Below, one piece after another: positions 6,393 through 15,660 of a stretch of DNA of 64,000 nucleotides; positions within the stretch are counted from its first letter, which is position 1; the number at the start of each line of letters is the position of its first letter. A model generated the notes under the pieces. The model was not told where the DNA came from. It saw only the letters and a list, made by a program, of their open reading frames with translations, and did no database searches. The stretch covers positions 7,874,001 to 7,938,000 of the forward strand of contig NZ_CP032698.1 in the NCBI RefSeq assembly GCF_003627815.1, given 5' to 3'. Made by a program: the position numbers and the translations under genes. This stretch comes from Streptomyces hundungensis. Its GTDB lineage: Bacteria; Actinomycetota; Actinomycetes; Streptomycetales; Streptomycetaceae.

Positions 6393-8878
6393 ATGGACGC
6401 TTCGGTGGATCGCATCGCACAGCCATGGGGCAGCCGCACCGCCTACGGTCGGCACGGGACCTGGCCGGTACGCGTCGACACCCATCTGGCGGACGGGGTG
6501 CGGCCGGAGGATGTGCAGCGATGGGTACAGGCCGCCTCCATCCTGCACTCCGACGGTGACGCCATGGACATCGCGGTCAAGGACGGTCACATGGTCGGCG
6601 TGCGGGGCCGCACCTCGGACCGGGTCAACCGGGGCCGGCTGGGACCCAAGGACCTGTTCGGCTGGCAGGCCAACGCGTCGCCCGACTCGTCACCCCGCTG
6701 GTCCGCCGGGAGGGCCGCCTGGTCGCATGCGACTGGGACACCGCCATGGACCTGATCGTGACGCGCTCGCGGGCGCTGCTCGACCAACGCGGAGCCGGGT
6801 CGATCGGGTTCTACACCTCGGGGCAGCTCTTCCTGGAGGAGTACTACAGCCTGGCCGTGCTCGCCCGGGCCGGCATCGGCACCCCACACCTCGACGGCAA
6901 CACCCGCATGTGCACCTCCACCGCGGCCGAGGCACTCAAGGAGTCGTTCGGCAGCGACGGCCAGCCCGGCAGCTACGACGACCTCGACCACACCGACGTC
7001 CTCGCGATGTTCGGCCACAACATGGCCGAGACGCAGCCGGTGCAGTGGATGCGCGTCCTCGACCGGCTCGACGGAACCGACCCGCCCCGCCTGGTCTGCG
7101 TCGATCCGCGGCCCACCCCGGCGGCCCGCCGTGCCACCGTCCATCTGGCTCCCCGCGGCGGCACCAATGTGGCACTGCTCAACGCGCTGCTGCGCGAGAT
7201 CATCCGGCTCGGCCGCGTCGACCACGCCTACATCGAGAAGCACACGGTCGGTTTCGACGAGCTGACGAAGATGGTGGAGCCGTGCACGCCGTCCTGGGCC
7301 CAGGACATCTGCGACGTCCCGGCCGCACGCGTCTGCGAGGCGGCCGAGATCCTGGGAGGCGCCGACCGGCTGCTGTCGACCGTGCTGCAAGGCGTCTACC
7401 AGTCCCACCAGGCCACCGCCGCCGCCGTGCAGATCAACAACCTGCATCTGATCCGCGGCATGCTCGGCAAGCCGGGCGCCGGGGTGTTGCAGATGAACGG
7501 CCAGCCCTCCGCCCAGAACACCCGCGAGTGCGGGGCCAACGGGGACCTCCCCGGGTTTCGGAACTGGGAGAACGACGACCACGTGGCCGACCTGGCCCGG
7601 GTGTGGAACGTCGAGCCTACGACGATCCCGCACTACGGGCCGCCCACGCACGCCATGCAGATGTTCCGCTACGCCGAGCAGGGCTCGATCGGCATGCTGT
7701 GGATCAGCGGCACCAATCCCGCCGTGTCCCTGCCCGAGTTGTCCCGCATCCGCTCCGTCCTGTCCCAGGACGGGCTGTTCACGGTGGTCCAGGACCTGTT
7801 CCTCACCGAGACCGCACAACTCGCCGACGTCGTGCTGCCGGCGGCGACCTGGGGCGAGAAGACCGGCACCTTCACCAACGCCGACCGCACGGTGCACCTG
7901 TGCGACAAAGCCGTGGAACCGCCCGGCCGGGCCCGGCCCGACCTCGACATCTTCCTCGACTACGCCACCCGCATGGACTTCCGCGACAAGGACGGCGGGC
8001 CCCTGCTGCACTGGCACGACGCGGAGACGGCCTTCGAGGCGTGGAAGAAATGCAGCGCCGGACGTCCCTGCGACTACACCGGCCTGTCCTACGCCCTGCT
8101 GCGCGGCGGCAGCGGAATCCAGTGGCCCTGCACCGCACAGGCGCCTCGGGGAACGGAGCGCCTGTACACCGACGGCATCACCTGGGCCGACCCCGACACG
8201 TGTGAGGCGTACGGCAAGGACCTCGTGACCGGCGCCCCGGTCAGCGTGGTCGAGTACCGCTCCCTCAACCCTCACGGCAAGGCCGTCCTCAAGGCCGCCG
8301 AATATCTGCCGCCCCATGAGGAGCCGGACGAGAGCCACCCCTTCCACCTGACGACCGGCCGCACCCTCTACCACTTCCACACCCGCACCAAGACGGGGCG
8401 CGCTCCGCAGTTGAACGCCGCGGCCCCGGACGTGTGGGTGGAAGCATCGGCCCGGGACGCCCAGGCGCTCGGCTGCCACGAAGGCGATCTGATGGAGGTC
8501 ACCACCCCGCGCGGCGCACTCCGGGCGCGCCTGCGGGTCACCGACATCCGGCCCGGCCTGCTGTTCGTGCCGTTCCACTACGGCTACTGGGACACCCCGG
8601 CAGGTTCGCGGCCCGCCGCCGGCACGCCCGGACGCGCCGCCAACGAGACGACGATCACGGACTGGGACCCCGTCTCCAAACAGCCCCTGTTCAAGACGGC
8701 CGCGGCCGCGCTGCGCCTGGTCGAACGCGGCGACGGCACGAGCGCCCCCGCCCCCACCACCGCCGCGTCGGCCCCCACGGATCCGGACAGCGCCCCCGCG
8801 ACGGCGGGCGGACGCGCCGCGTACGCCTCCCAGGCGGCCGTGGCCGAGGAGAACGACAGCGAAGGAAGCGCCCAGTGA
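6393..8878 (+). pseudogene. Molybdopterin oxidoreductase (nitrate reductase/formate dehydrogenase-like), frameshifted
   Basis: The N-terminal frame (start 6393, behind GGGAGG) encodes about 97 family-like residues up to GWQANASPD. The family sequence then continues in another frame (RLVTPLVRREGRL onward) to the stop at 8878. The switch is at about 6683-6686 and fits loss of four bases (or one). The rest is intact: FYTSGQLFLEEYY, MNGQPSAQNTRECGANGD, LWISGTNPAVSLPEL, ATWGEKTGTFTNADR and a C-terminal molydopterin-binding domain. No N-terminal [4Fe-4S] cysteine motif is visible, as in the actinobacterial subfamily I know. The first frame stops at 6755. Either a pseudogene or a sequence error. Confidence 0.8.
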
Positions 8879-9357
8879 ACGGGATCGAACTCGTCCTGCG
8901 GGCCGTCCACCACGGCGAGCACCACCTGGCCGGACACCTCACGGCCGTCGCCGAACGCCATCGCGCCGAGCACGAGGTCCATCACGTGGCCACCGATCTC
9001 GCCGCCTGGTCGCACGAGCACGTACGGCTGCTGTCGGAAGCCGCCAAGACCCGCGGCCTCGACCTCGACGGCCCCCCTGATCCGTCCTCGGCCGGACTCC
9101 TCATGACACCGGGACGGACGGGAGCGCCGGAGGTGAAGGAGCCGGGCCTGCTTCTGCTGCGCGACCTGTGCGAGCTGCATTTGAATGCCACCCGGAACTC
9201 CCTGTACTGGGAGATGCTCGCCCAGGCCGCGCAGGCCGGTAAGGACGGCGAACTGCTCGAACTCGCCTCCTCCTGCCATCCCCAGACGCTGCGCCAGCTG
9301 CGCTGGAGCAACTCCCTGATCAAGGTCCTCTCCCCGCAGACACTGACCAGCCTGTAG
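8875..9357 (+). CDS. Histidine-rich helical protein coupled to the molybdopterin oxidoreductase
   Basis: A 160-residue protein of unknown function. Its GTG overlaps the oxidoreductase stop by four bases (GTGA), so the two were made as a unit. The N-terminal half is rich in histidine (RAVHHGEHHLAGH, HEVHHVATDLAAWSHEH), and the whole chain is predicted helical, like a ferritin-like or four-helix bundle. It could bind metal or serve as an accessory subunit; neither is shown. No signal or membrane segment. Confidence 0.65.
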   Translation: MNGIELVLRAVHHGEHHLAGHLTAVAERHRAEHEVHHVATDLAAWSHEHVRLLSEAAKTRGLDLDGPPDPSSAGLLMTPGRTGAPEVKEPGLLLLRDLCELHLNATRNSLYWEMLAQAAQAGKDGELLELASSCHPQTLRQLRWSNSLIKVLSPQTLTSL

Positions 9358-9448
9358 CGCCGGGCCGCCCGCGAAGCACGCCGCACGCCGACGGTGCCTC
9401 GCCCCCACGGACCTGACGTGACCTGGCCTGACCTGACCGCAAGGAACC

Positions 9449-11239
9449 ATGGTGAGCCGTACCTCCCCGCCGTCGCGCTTCGCAGCCGACCCGCCTCCGC
9501 AGACGCTGCGCGAGTACGCGCTGATCGCCGACGGCGAGCGAGGCGCGCTCATCGGGCCGCACGGCGACATCGCCTGGATGTGCCTGCCCCGATGGGACTC
9601 CGACGCCGTCTTCAGCACCCTCATCGGAGGGCCCGGCCACTACGCGCTCACCCCGCACGGGCGGTATGTGTGGGGCGGCTACTACGAGAACGGCACCCTC
9701 ATCTGGCGGAGCCGCTGGATCACCGAGAACGGCGTCGTGGAGTGCCACGAAGCCCTCGCCCTACCGGCCGACCCGCATCGCGCCGTGCTGCTGCGCCGCC
9801 TGCACGCCGTCGACGGGGAGGCCCGGCTCACCGTGGACCTGGCACCCGCGGCGGGCTTCGGCGCCGACCGGTCCCGGCTGCCCCACCGCGACGAGGACGG
9901 CACGTGGAGCGCCCGCACCGGACATCTTCGCTGGCGCTGGTGCGGTGTACCCGAGGCGCGCTCCACCCGGTACGGCCACCGCGGCGGGCTTACGGCCGAG
10001 CTGAGCCTCGCACCGGGCGAACATCGCGATCTCGTACTGGAGATCTCGGAGCACGCACTGCCCGACGCGCCCGACGCCGGCCGCTCGTGGCGCGCCACGA
10101 AAGCCGCCTGGGCCCGCGAAGTCCCCGCCCTCGACCAGGCGTTGGCCCCCGAGGACGCCCGCCACGCCTACACCGTGCTGCGCGGCCTCACCAGCGCCTC
10201 GGGCGGCATGGTCGCGGCCGCCACCACCAGCCTCCCCGAACGGGCCGAGGCCGGACGCAACTACGACTACCGCTACGTCTGGATCCGCGACCAGTGCTAC
10301 GCCGGCCAGGCGGCGGCCGCGGCGGGCGGGCACCCCCTGCTCGACGACGCCGTACGGTTCATCTCGGCCCGCCTCCACGAGGACGGCGCCACGATGGCGC
10401 CCGCGTACACGGTCACCGGGGGGCCCGTGCCGGGCCCGCGCGAACTGGCGCTGCCCGGCTATCCCGGCGGGGGCAGCCAGGTCGGAAACCGGGTCAACCG
10501 CCAGTTCCAGCTCGACGCCTTCGGCGAGGCGTTGCTCTTGTTCGCCGCCGCTCACCGGCACGGCCGGCTGGACAGCGACGGCTGGCGGGCAGTCGACATC
10601 GCGGCCGACGCCATCGCCCGGCGCCGGGGCGACGCCGACGCGGGCATCTGGGAACTCGAAGCCCAGCGCTGGACCCACAGCCGGCTGATCTGTGTCGCGG
10701 GGCTCCGGGCCGTCGCCAAGGAGGCGCCGTCCGCGCGGCGGGCGGCCGCCTGGGCCTCCCTCGCCGATGTGATCCTCGCCGACACGACGGCCAACGGCCT
10801 TCATCCATCGGGCCGTTGGCAACGGTCGACCAGCGACCCGTCCCTGGACGCCGCGCTCCTGCTGCCTCCCCTGCGCGGCGCGCTGTCGGCCGAGGACCCG
10901 CGCACCACCAGCACCCTGCGCGCCTACACCGAGGAACTCACCCGCGACCACTACGCCTACCGCTTCCGCCACGACCAGCGGCCCCTGGAGGAGGCCGAAG
11001 GGGCCTTCCTGTTCTGCGGTTACGTGATGGCGCTGGCCGAACACCAGCAGGGCAACCAGAACGAGGCCCTGCGCTGGTTCGAACGCAACCGCTCCGCGTG
11101 CGGCCCGCCGGGCCTGTTCGCCGAAGAGTACGACATCAGCCAGCGCCAGCTGCGGGGCAATCTGCCGCAGGCCTTCGTCCACGCCCTCATGCTGGAGAGC
11201 GCCGTACGTCTCGCCGCCCCGCCGCACGACGACTTCTGA
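9449..11239 (+). CDS. Glycoside hydrolase family 15 protein (glucoamylase/trehalase-like)
   Basis: A 596-residue cytoplasmic GH15 enzyme. After an N-terminal beta-sandwich domain (LREYALIADGERGALIGPHG onward), an (alpha/alpha)6 barrel carries RNYDYRYVWIRDQCYAG, GIWEL (general acid region; first catalytic Glu) and GPPGLFAEEYD (second catalytic Glu), ending in NLPQAFVHALMLESA. Actinobacterial members include trehalases and alpha-1,4/1,6-glucosidases, so the substrate is left open. No secretion signal. The neighbouring CBM48 protein also points to alpha-glucan or trehalose metabolism. Confidence 0.85.
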   Translation: MVSRTSPPSRFAADPPPQTLREYALIADGERGALIGPHGDIAWMCLPRWDSDAVFSTLIGGPGHYALTPHGRYVWGGYYENGTLIWRSRWITENGVVECHEALALPADPHRAVLLRRLHAVDGEARLTVDLAPAAGFGADRSRLPHRDEDGTWSARTGHLRWRWCGVPEARSTRYGHRGGLTAELSLAPGEHRDLVLEISEHALPDAPDAGRSWRATKAAWAREVPALDQALAPEDARHAYTVLRGLTSASGGMVAAATTSLPERAEAGRNYDYRYVWIRDQCYAGQAAAAAGGHPLLDDAVRFISARLHEDGATMAPAYTVTGGPVPGPRELALPGYPGGGSQVGNRVNRQFQLDAFGEALLLFAAAHRHGRLDSDGWRAVDIAADAIARRRGDADAGIWELEAQRWTHSRLICVAGLRAVAKEAPSARRAAAWASLADVILADTTANGLHPSGRWQRSTSDPSLDAALLLPPLRGALSAEDPRTTSTLRAYTEELTRDHYAYRFRHDQRPLEEAEGAFLFCGYVMALAEHQQGNQNEALRWFERNRSACGPPGLFAEEYDISQRQLRGNLPQAFVHALMLESAVRLAAPPHDDF

Positions 11240-11309
11240 GCCACGCGTCCGGTACGCGTCCGGTACGGACAGAGCGGCGAGCACCGTGCCTGAAGGGAAG
11301 CGGTGGGTG

Positions 11310-11585
11310 TCAGGTGTGGAGACGGCTGTTGGCGCCGTCGTGGCTGTCGGCGCTCTCCTCGTCGAACCAGTAGTCGCCGGCCGCCAGATAGCGAAAGGCG
11401 TGCGAGCTCTCGCCGGGCAGCGCCACGGTGACCGCACGCGTGCCGTCCTTGCGGGCCTGGAGTTCATGGGTTCCGGGGCGCCACTCGTTGAAGTCACCGA
11501 CGACGCTGACCGGCCCGGGCGGGGTGTCGACAGGCAGCACGAACGTGATCTCGATGCTGTCCTTGCGCCGCTTGCGTTCCAGCAC
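11310..11585 (-). CDS. Isoamylase N-terminal / CBM48-like glycogen-binding protein
   Basis: A 91-residue stand-alone domain. ITFVLPVDTPPGPVSVVGDF followed by NEWRPGTHEL is the signature of the E-set/CBM48 glycogen-recognition fold, and the C-terminal half has FRYLAAGDYWFDEE. In other proteins this domain docks enzymes or kinases on alpha-glucans. The GTG at 11585 has AGGAGG six bases upstream. It converges on the GH15 gene with a 70-base gap. Confidence 0.8.
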   Translation of the reverse strand: MLERKRRKDSIEITFVLPVDTPPGPVSVVGDFNEWRPGTHELQARKDGTRAVTVALPGESSHAFRYLAAGDYWFDEESADSHDGANSRLHT

Positions 11586-11901
11586 GGCAACCTCCTGTGG
11601 GTGGATCGGGTGGGCCCCATCCTGGGGCCGACGCGGCGGACCCGCATGTCGACGAACGGGGCTTTCGTGCGCCGCCGAGGCACGCGCTCGCCCGGGCTGC
11701 GGCCGACTGGCCCAGCCGGGCTTGCCGGGGACCGGTGCGCGGATTGAGATGTCAGCGAGACCCGCGCACGCAGGACCTCGACCGCCTTCTTCACCCGGGC
11801 GGCCCGAGCGCGTGTGAACGCGCCGACCGTGGGCGGTCCACGGGGCCGCCCGCCGAGGGTGGCCGGGTCGGGAGGGTGACCTCAGGAGGAAGGAGCTCGC
11901 T
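11586..11901. other. 316-base divergent intergenic region
   Basis: Lies between the CBM48 gene (minus) and the CBS gene (plus). It holds a GGCCCC-atcct-GGGGCC hairpin (11613-11629) and a strong ribosome binding site AGGAGGAAGGAG at 11884-11895 for the CBS gene. No convincing gene or -35/-10 pair is visible. Confidence 0.5.
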
Positions 11902-12318
11902 GTGACGACTGCGCGAGAGATCATGACCAGCGGAGCGGAGTGCATCGGCGAGCGGGACAGCGTCCTGGACGCGGCCCGCAAACTGGCCGAGCTGGACGTG
12001 GGCGCGCTGCCGATCTGTGGCATCGACGAGCGGCTGAAAGGCATGCTGACCGACCGCGACATCGTGGTCAAGGTGCTGGCCAAGGGCAAGGACCCGGCGA
12101 AGACGCAGGCCGGCGAGCTGGCCCAGGGCGAGGCGGTGACGATCGGCGCCGACGACGACGCCGAGGAGATCCTGCGCACGATGGCCACGCACAAGGTCCG
12201 CCGGCTGCCCGTCATCGACGGTCACCAGCTCGTCGGCATCGTGGCGCAGGCGGATGTGGCCCGCGCACTGCCGGACATCAAGGTCGGCGACCTCCTTGAG
12301 GCACTGTCGAGCGACTGA
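11902..12318 (+). CDS. CBS-domain pair protein
   Basis: A 138-residue protein made of two CBS domains: AREIMTSGAECIGERDS with LPICGIDERLKGMLTDRDIV, then GEAVTIGADDDAEEIL with RRLPVIDGHQLVGIVAQADV. CBS pairs bind adenine nucleotides and act as energy or redox sensors; stand-alone pairs are frequent stress proteins in Streptomyces. The GTG start follows a strong AGGAGGAAGGAG. The CsbD-like gene is 29 bases downstream and probably cotranscribed. Confidence 0.85.
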   Translation: MTTAREIMTSGAECIGERDSVLDAARKLAELDVGALPICGIDERLKGMLTDRDIVVKVLAKGKDPAKTQAGELAQGEAVTIGADDDAEEILRTMATHKVRRLPVIDGHQLVGIVAQADVARALPDIKVGDLLEALSSD

Positions 12319-12347
12319 CCCGGGCGGCCACCGCTTGAGGAGGTGTG

Positions 12348-12548
12348 ATGGGCCACCAGGGCAAGAGGAACCGGGCCGAGGGTGAGACGAAGGACGCCTC
12401 GGGCGCGGATGCGGACAGCGGCGCGAGACGGGCCGAAGCCGAGGCCGACCGGGCCAAGGGCAAGGTGAAAGAGGCCCGGGCCGACATCGAGGGCCGACCC
12501 CGCACGCGGGACGGTCGTACGACGGGCCGAGCGAAGAAGAAGCAGTAG
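12348..12548 (+). CDS. Small hydrophilic CsbD-like stress protein
   Basis: A 66-residue, highly charged protein (MGHQGKRNRAEG, then ADRAKGKVKEARADIEGR, ending GRAKKKQ). Composition and the repeated K/E-rich KGKVKEA pattern resemble the CsbD family of sigma-B-regulated bacterial proteins, whose function is unknown. ATG at 12348 follows GAGGAGGT. Confidence 0.6.
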   Translation: MGHQGKRNRAEGETKDASGADADSGARRAEAEADRAKGKVKEARADIEGRPRTRDGRTTGRAKKKQ

Positions 12549-12631
12549 GCGCAGCGGTCGCGGCCGACAGGAGAGCGTGGTCGGGTGGGCGGGCGCGGCC
12601 CGTATCGGGCGTAGGGCCGAAGGCCCCCGGT

Positions 12632-12709
12632 GCGCGCCCGCCGCCCCTGAAGCGGCCGGCCCCCTGAGGGGCGCGCCCGTCGGCCCTGAAGCGGCCGGCC
12701 CCTTGAGAG
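12632..12709. repeat. 39-bp tandem duplication
   Basis: Two copies (12632-12670 and 12671-12709) starting GCGCGCCCG and containing CCCTGAAGCGGCCGGCCCC, with a few mismatches. They lie between the convergent CsbD-like and hypothetical genes and can form GC-rich hairpins (GGCCCC with GGGGC), so they may double as a terminator. Confidence 0.7.
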
Positions 12710-12748
12710 GTCCGGCCGCCGCGGGGGAGTGGCGGCCTCCCGGTCGCC

Positions 12749-12976
12749 TTACGGGTGTTGCCCCATTTCTCGGCGCTCCCGAGCCAGGAGCGCGTCCCTG
12801 AGGGCGAACACGGAGGCACGGTCGGCGTCACGGGCGAACCGTTCGAGCAGTTCGACCGCGGCCGGGTCCGGCCCGCCCTCCATCGCTTCTACGAGTGCGG
12901 CAATGTTCGGCCACTGGTCGCGGGAATGGTAATCGTCCACAGGATGTCCGGTTCTGTCGTATTTCAAGGTCGGCAT
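12749..12976 (-). CDS. Small hypothetical protein
   Basis: 75 residues from the ATG at 12976 (MPTLKYDRTGHPVDDYH). The middle has a short helix (WPNIAALVEAMEGG) and the C-terminal half is a charged helix (VELLERFARDADRASVFAL). A slightly longer start at 12997 is possible. No family recognised. It shares the minus strand with nothing nearby except the flavoprotein operon, whose last gene ends about 100 bases upstream. Confidence 0.5.
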   Translation of the reverse strand: MPTLKYDRTGHPVDDYHSRDQWPNIAALVEAMEGGPDPAAVELLERFARDADRASVFALRDALLARERREMGQHP

Positions 12977-13079
12977 CCGCCCCAACGGACTACTCATACC
13001 AGGGCAAGGCCGTTCATGGCGCCCGTCGACGGCCCGAACCGCCATATAGACCACGGGGTTACGTCCCCGGTTCGCCGCA

Positions 13080-14669
13080 TCAGACCCGCTGCGCGCGGTG
13101 GAGAAGCGTGTGGAGCCCATGGGGGCGCAGGGCCGCGCGGGCGGCGTTCGCGCCCGGAGCGCCATGGACGCCGCCGCCGGGATGCGCGGCCGCGGAGGCG
13201 AGGTACAGCCCCTTGATCGGCGTCTCGGGCCGGCCGGTTCCGGGCACCGGACGGAAGATCGCCTGTTGGTGCAGGGCGGTGGTGCCGTTGTTGATGGCGC
13301 CCAGGTGCAGGTTCTCGTTCATGGCCTGGAGGGTCGTGGGGGCCAGGATGCGTCGGGCGCGGATCAGCGCGCGGAACCCCGGCGCGTACCGTTCCACCTG
13401 TGCTTCGACGCGGTCGGCCATGGCCTCCTGATCCCGGGCGTCCCACCGGCCCGTGATGCCGTCCGGGCCCGCGTCGGAGGTGATCTCCTGCGGCACGTGC
13501 GTGTACGCCCACGCCGATTCCGTACCGGCGGGCGAGCGGCTGGGGTCCGCGGTGGTCATCTGGCCGAGCAGGACGAACGGGTCGGCGGGAACCTGCCCCC
13601 GCGCGATCTCGGCGGCGAACCGGGACAGACCGTCCACGCCGTCGGCGATGTGGACCGTTCCCGAGCCGGCCGCCCCGGGCGCCTGCCACGGCACCGGCCC
13701 CGACAGCGCCCAGTCGACCTTGAACGTCGCGAAGTCCCACTGGAAGCGCTCCAAGTCGCGCACCAGACGCGACGGAAGGTGCTCCTCGCCCACCAGGTCC
13801 CGGTACAGGGCCGGCGCCGAGACATCGGCGAGCACGGCTCTGCGCGCCCCGATCGTCTCCCCGCCGGCCGTCACCACCCCGGCCGCCGTGCCGCCGCGTA
13901 CGACCACGGACGCGACGCGCTCCCCGCAGCGCACGGCGCCCCCGCGCTTCTCCAGGCGGCCGACGAGCGCGGCGGTCAGGGCTTGCGCGCCACCCACCGG
14001 AACAGGGAAGCCGTGGCTCTGCCCGAGCATCGCCATCAGCCAGCCGAACCCCCCGCTGACCGCGGACTCGGGCGCCAGATCGGCGTGCAGGGCGCAGCCG
14101 GCCAGCAGGAGCCGGCCCCCTTCCCCGGTGAACTCCTCTTCGCCCAGGCGCCGCACGGGCATCAACAGGTTCCGGGCCAGCCGGAGGCCGCCGGGTGCCC
14201 GGAGCTTCGCCGCCAGTCGGAGCCCGGAACGAACCGGCGGGAAGGGGGTGAACAGGGCTCGCACCATGTCCGGGCCCACTCGGCACCACATGTCGTACAT
14301 GGCCTGCCAGGCCTCGCCGTCGTGCGGCCCGAACCCCTTCAACCCGGCTGCCGTCTCCCGCACTTGGCGTTCCAGCACCGCACACCGGCCGTCGCTCAGC
14401 GGATGGGCCAGGACCCGCGGGGCGTGGCTCCACCGCAGGCCTTCGGCCGCGAGGTCGAGGCGGGTCAGGACGGGGGAGGCGGCCGCCAGGGGATAGAAGG
14501 CGCTGAAGAGGTCGGAGACGTAGTCGGGGTGGACTCCACGGTCGCTGCGGACCGCGCCGCCGGGTTCGTCCTGCGTCTCCAGGACCTCCACGCTCCACCC
14601 GGCGTCCGCCAGAACGTTCGCGGCCACCAGGCCGTTGGGGCCGGCGCCGATCACCACCGCATCAGGCAT
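13080..14669 (-). CDS. Phytoene dehydrogenase-like FAD/NAD(P)-binding oxidoreductase
   Basis: A 529-residue flavoprotein. The N-terminus has the dinucleotide-binding motif VVIGAGPNGLVAANVLADAG and an acidic strand end VEVLE; the C-terminal part has the family's GLYLASAAAHPGGGVHGAPG. This is the NAD(P)/FAD-dependent subgroup related to phytoene desaturases (CrtI-like), but no other carotenoid gene is nearby, so the substrate is unknown. Its ATG lies inside the end of the SRPBCC gene (8-base overlap), so the two are translated as a unit. Confidence 0.8.
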   Translation of the reverse strand: MPDAVVIGAGPNGLVAANVLADAGWSVEVLETQDEPGGAVRSDRGVHPDYVSDLFSAFYPLAAASPVLTRLDLAAEGLRWSHAPRVLAHPLSDGRCAVLERQVRETAAGLKGFGPHDGEAWQAMYDMWCRVGPDMVRALFTPFPPVRSGLRLAAKLRAPGGLRLARNLLMPVRRLGEEEFTGEGGRLLLAGCALHADLAPESAVSGGFGWLMAMLGQSHGFPVPVGGAQALTAALVGRLEKRGGAVRCGERVASVVVRGGTAAGVVTAGGETIGARRAVLADVSAPALYRDLVGEEHLPSRLVRDLERFQWDFATFKVDWALSGPVPWQAPGAAGSGTVHIADGVDGLSRFAAEIARGQVPADPFVLLGQMTTADPSRSPAGTESAWAYTHVPQEITSDAGPDGITGRWDARDQEAMADRVEAQVERYAPGFRALIRARRILAPTTLQAMNENLHLGAINNGTTALHQQAIFRPVPGTGRPETPIKGLYLASAAAHPGGGVHGAPGANAARAALRPHGLHTLLHRAQRV

Positions 14670-15126
14670 GGCGGGCCCCGGCGTCGGCGCCGGCGCGCTC
14701 GCCCTCGACGACCTTGGCCAGGCGCGCCAGCATGCCCCGGTGGCGGAGTTGGAGCAGCACCTCGCTGACGGGATTGTGCAGGGTGCCGCCCAGGCCGCGC
14801 AGGGGGTGTTCGTCGCAGATGACCAGAGTGCCGTCTCCCCAGGGCCTGAGCTGGAGGAAGATCCGCGCGCTGCCGAGCGCCTTGAAGGCCGCCTCCAGCT
14901 CCAGCTCTCTGCACGGCTCGCTGTGGCGGACGGTCGTCGTGCCGTCGCCCGACCACGGTCCCGCACGCAGGGTGAAACGCAGCCGCGAGCCGGTCTCGGG
15001 CCATGACCGGTCGATGGGCACGGACTTGTCCGGCCCCACCACCCAGTCCCCGTAGCGCTCGGGATCGGAGAGCACCGCCCACACATCGGCCGGGGAGCGC
15101 TGGATGAGTTGATGGCGGATGGCCAT
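14662..15126 (-). CDS. SRPBCC family protein (polyketide cyclase/START-like)
   Basis: A 154-residue helix-grip protein: QRSPADVWAVLSDPERYGDW at the N-terminus, RAGPWSGDGTTT in the strands, a long C-terminal helix with LRHRGMLARLAKVVEGE. Such proteins bind hydrophobic ligands. The ATG at 15126 follows AAGGAGGA. The 8-base overlap with the FAD enzyme suggests it binds or delivers that enzyme's substrate or product. Confidence 0.8.
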   Translation of the reverse strand: MAIRHQLIQRSPADVWAVLSDPERYGDWVVGPDKSVPIDRSWPETGSRLRFTLRAGPWSGDGTTTVRHSEPCRELELEAAFKALGSARIFLQLRPWGDGTLVICDEHPLRGLGGTLHNPVSEVLLQLRHRGMLARLAKVVEGERAGADAGARHA

Positions 15127-15660
15127 GAGAGAAGTCCTCCTTGCCGACGCGGCGCGTGCCGCGCATGTGGGGCCCGTACATGGGCCGGGGTCGAGCGGTG
15201 GGGGCGGGCGCCGGTAAGGGGTGACCCGGCGCTCGTGAGTCACCGCTGCTCCGTCGGGGTGGAGCGGTCCCGCTCTCGTGGTCCGCACCGGTTCCTTCAC
15301 CGTGCTCGTACGGGTGGTGGGGCCGGGTGCCCCAGCCGTGGGGCGCCAAACGCGTCCGCGTCGACACGTACGGCCCACTCGACACTCAGGCCCATGGTGC
15401 GCGCCCTCGGGTGGGCTCGCATCCCGCGCCCGCCGCTGAAGGTGTCGGGAGGCGTCGGGCGGTGTGTCGTTCGCCGCCGACGGTGGGCCACAGCTCTGTG
15501 CCCGCACGCGTCCTCACCCGACTGGCGGGCGCCCGACACCCACCCCGCACAGGGTGCGCGGCCACATGCCCCGCCTTCCATGTGCGGGACCCCACGACCC
15601 TCAACACACTGGGAGGAGGCGAACAGGACGCCGTCCGTCCCGCACCGGAGGAGTTTCACC
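15127..15660. other. 534-base divergent intergenic region
   Basis: Separates the SRPBCC/FAD operon (minus) from the glycosyltransferase operon (plus). It carries the AAGGAGGA site for the minus gene at its left end and a GGAGGAG site (about 15645-15652) for the plus operon at its right end. I see no ORF with family features, RNA gene or clear promoter hexamers between them. Confidence 0.4.

Noticed and set aside
9394..11373. Long overlapping frames on both strands across the GH15 gene
   Set aside because: They are arginine- and proline-rich shadow frames of a GC-rich coding region; the GH15 frame has clear family motifs.
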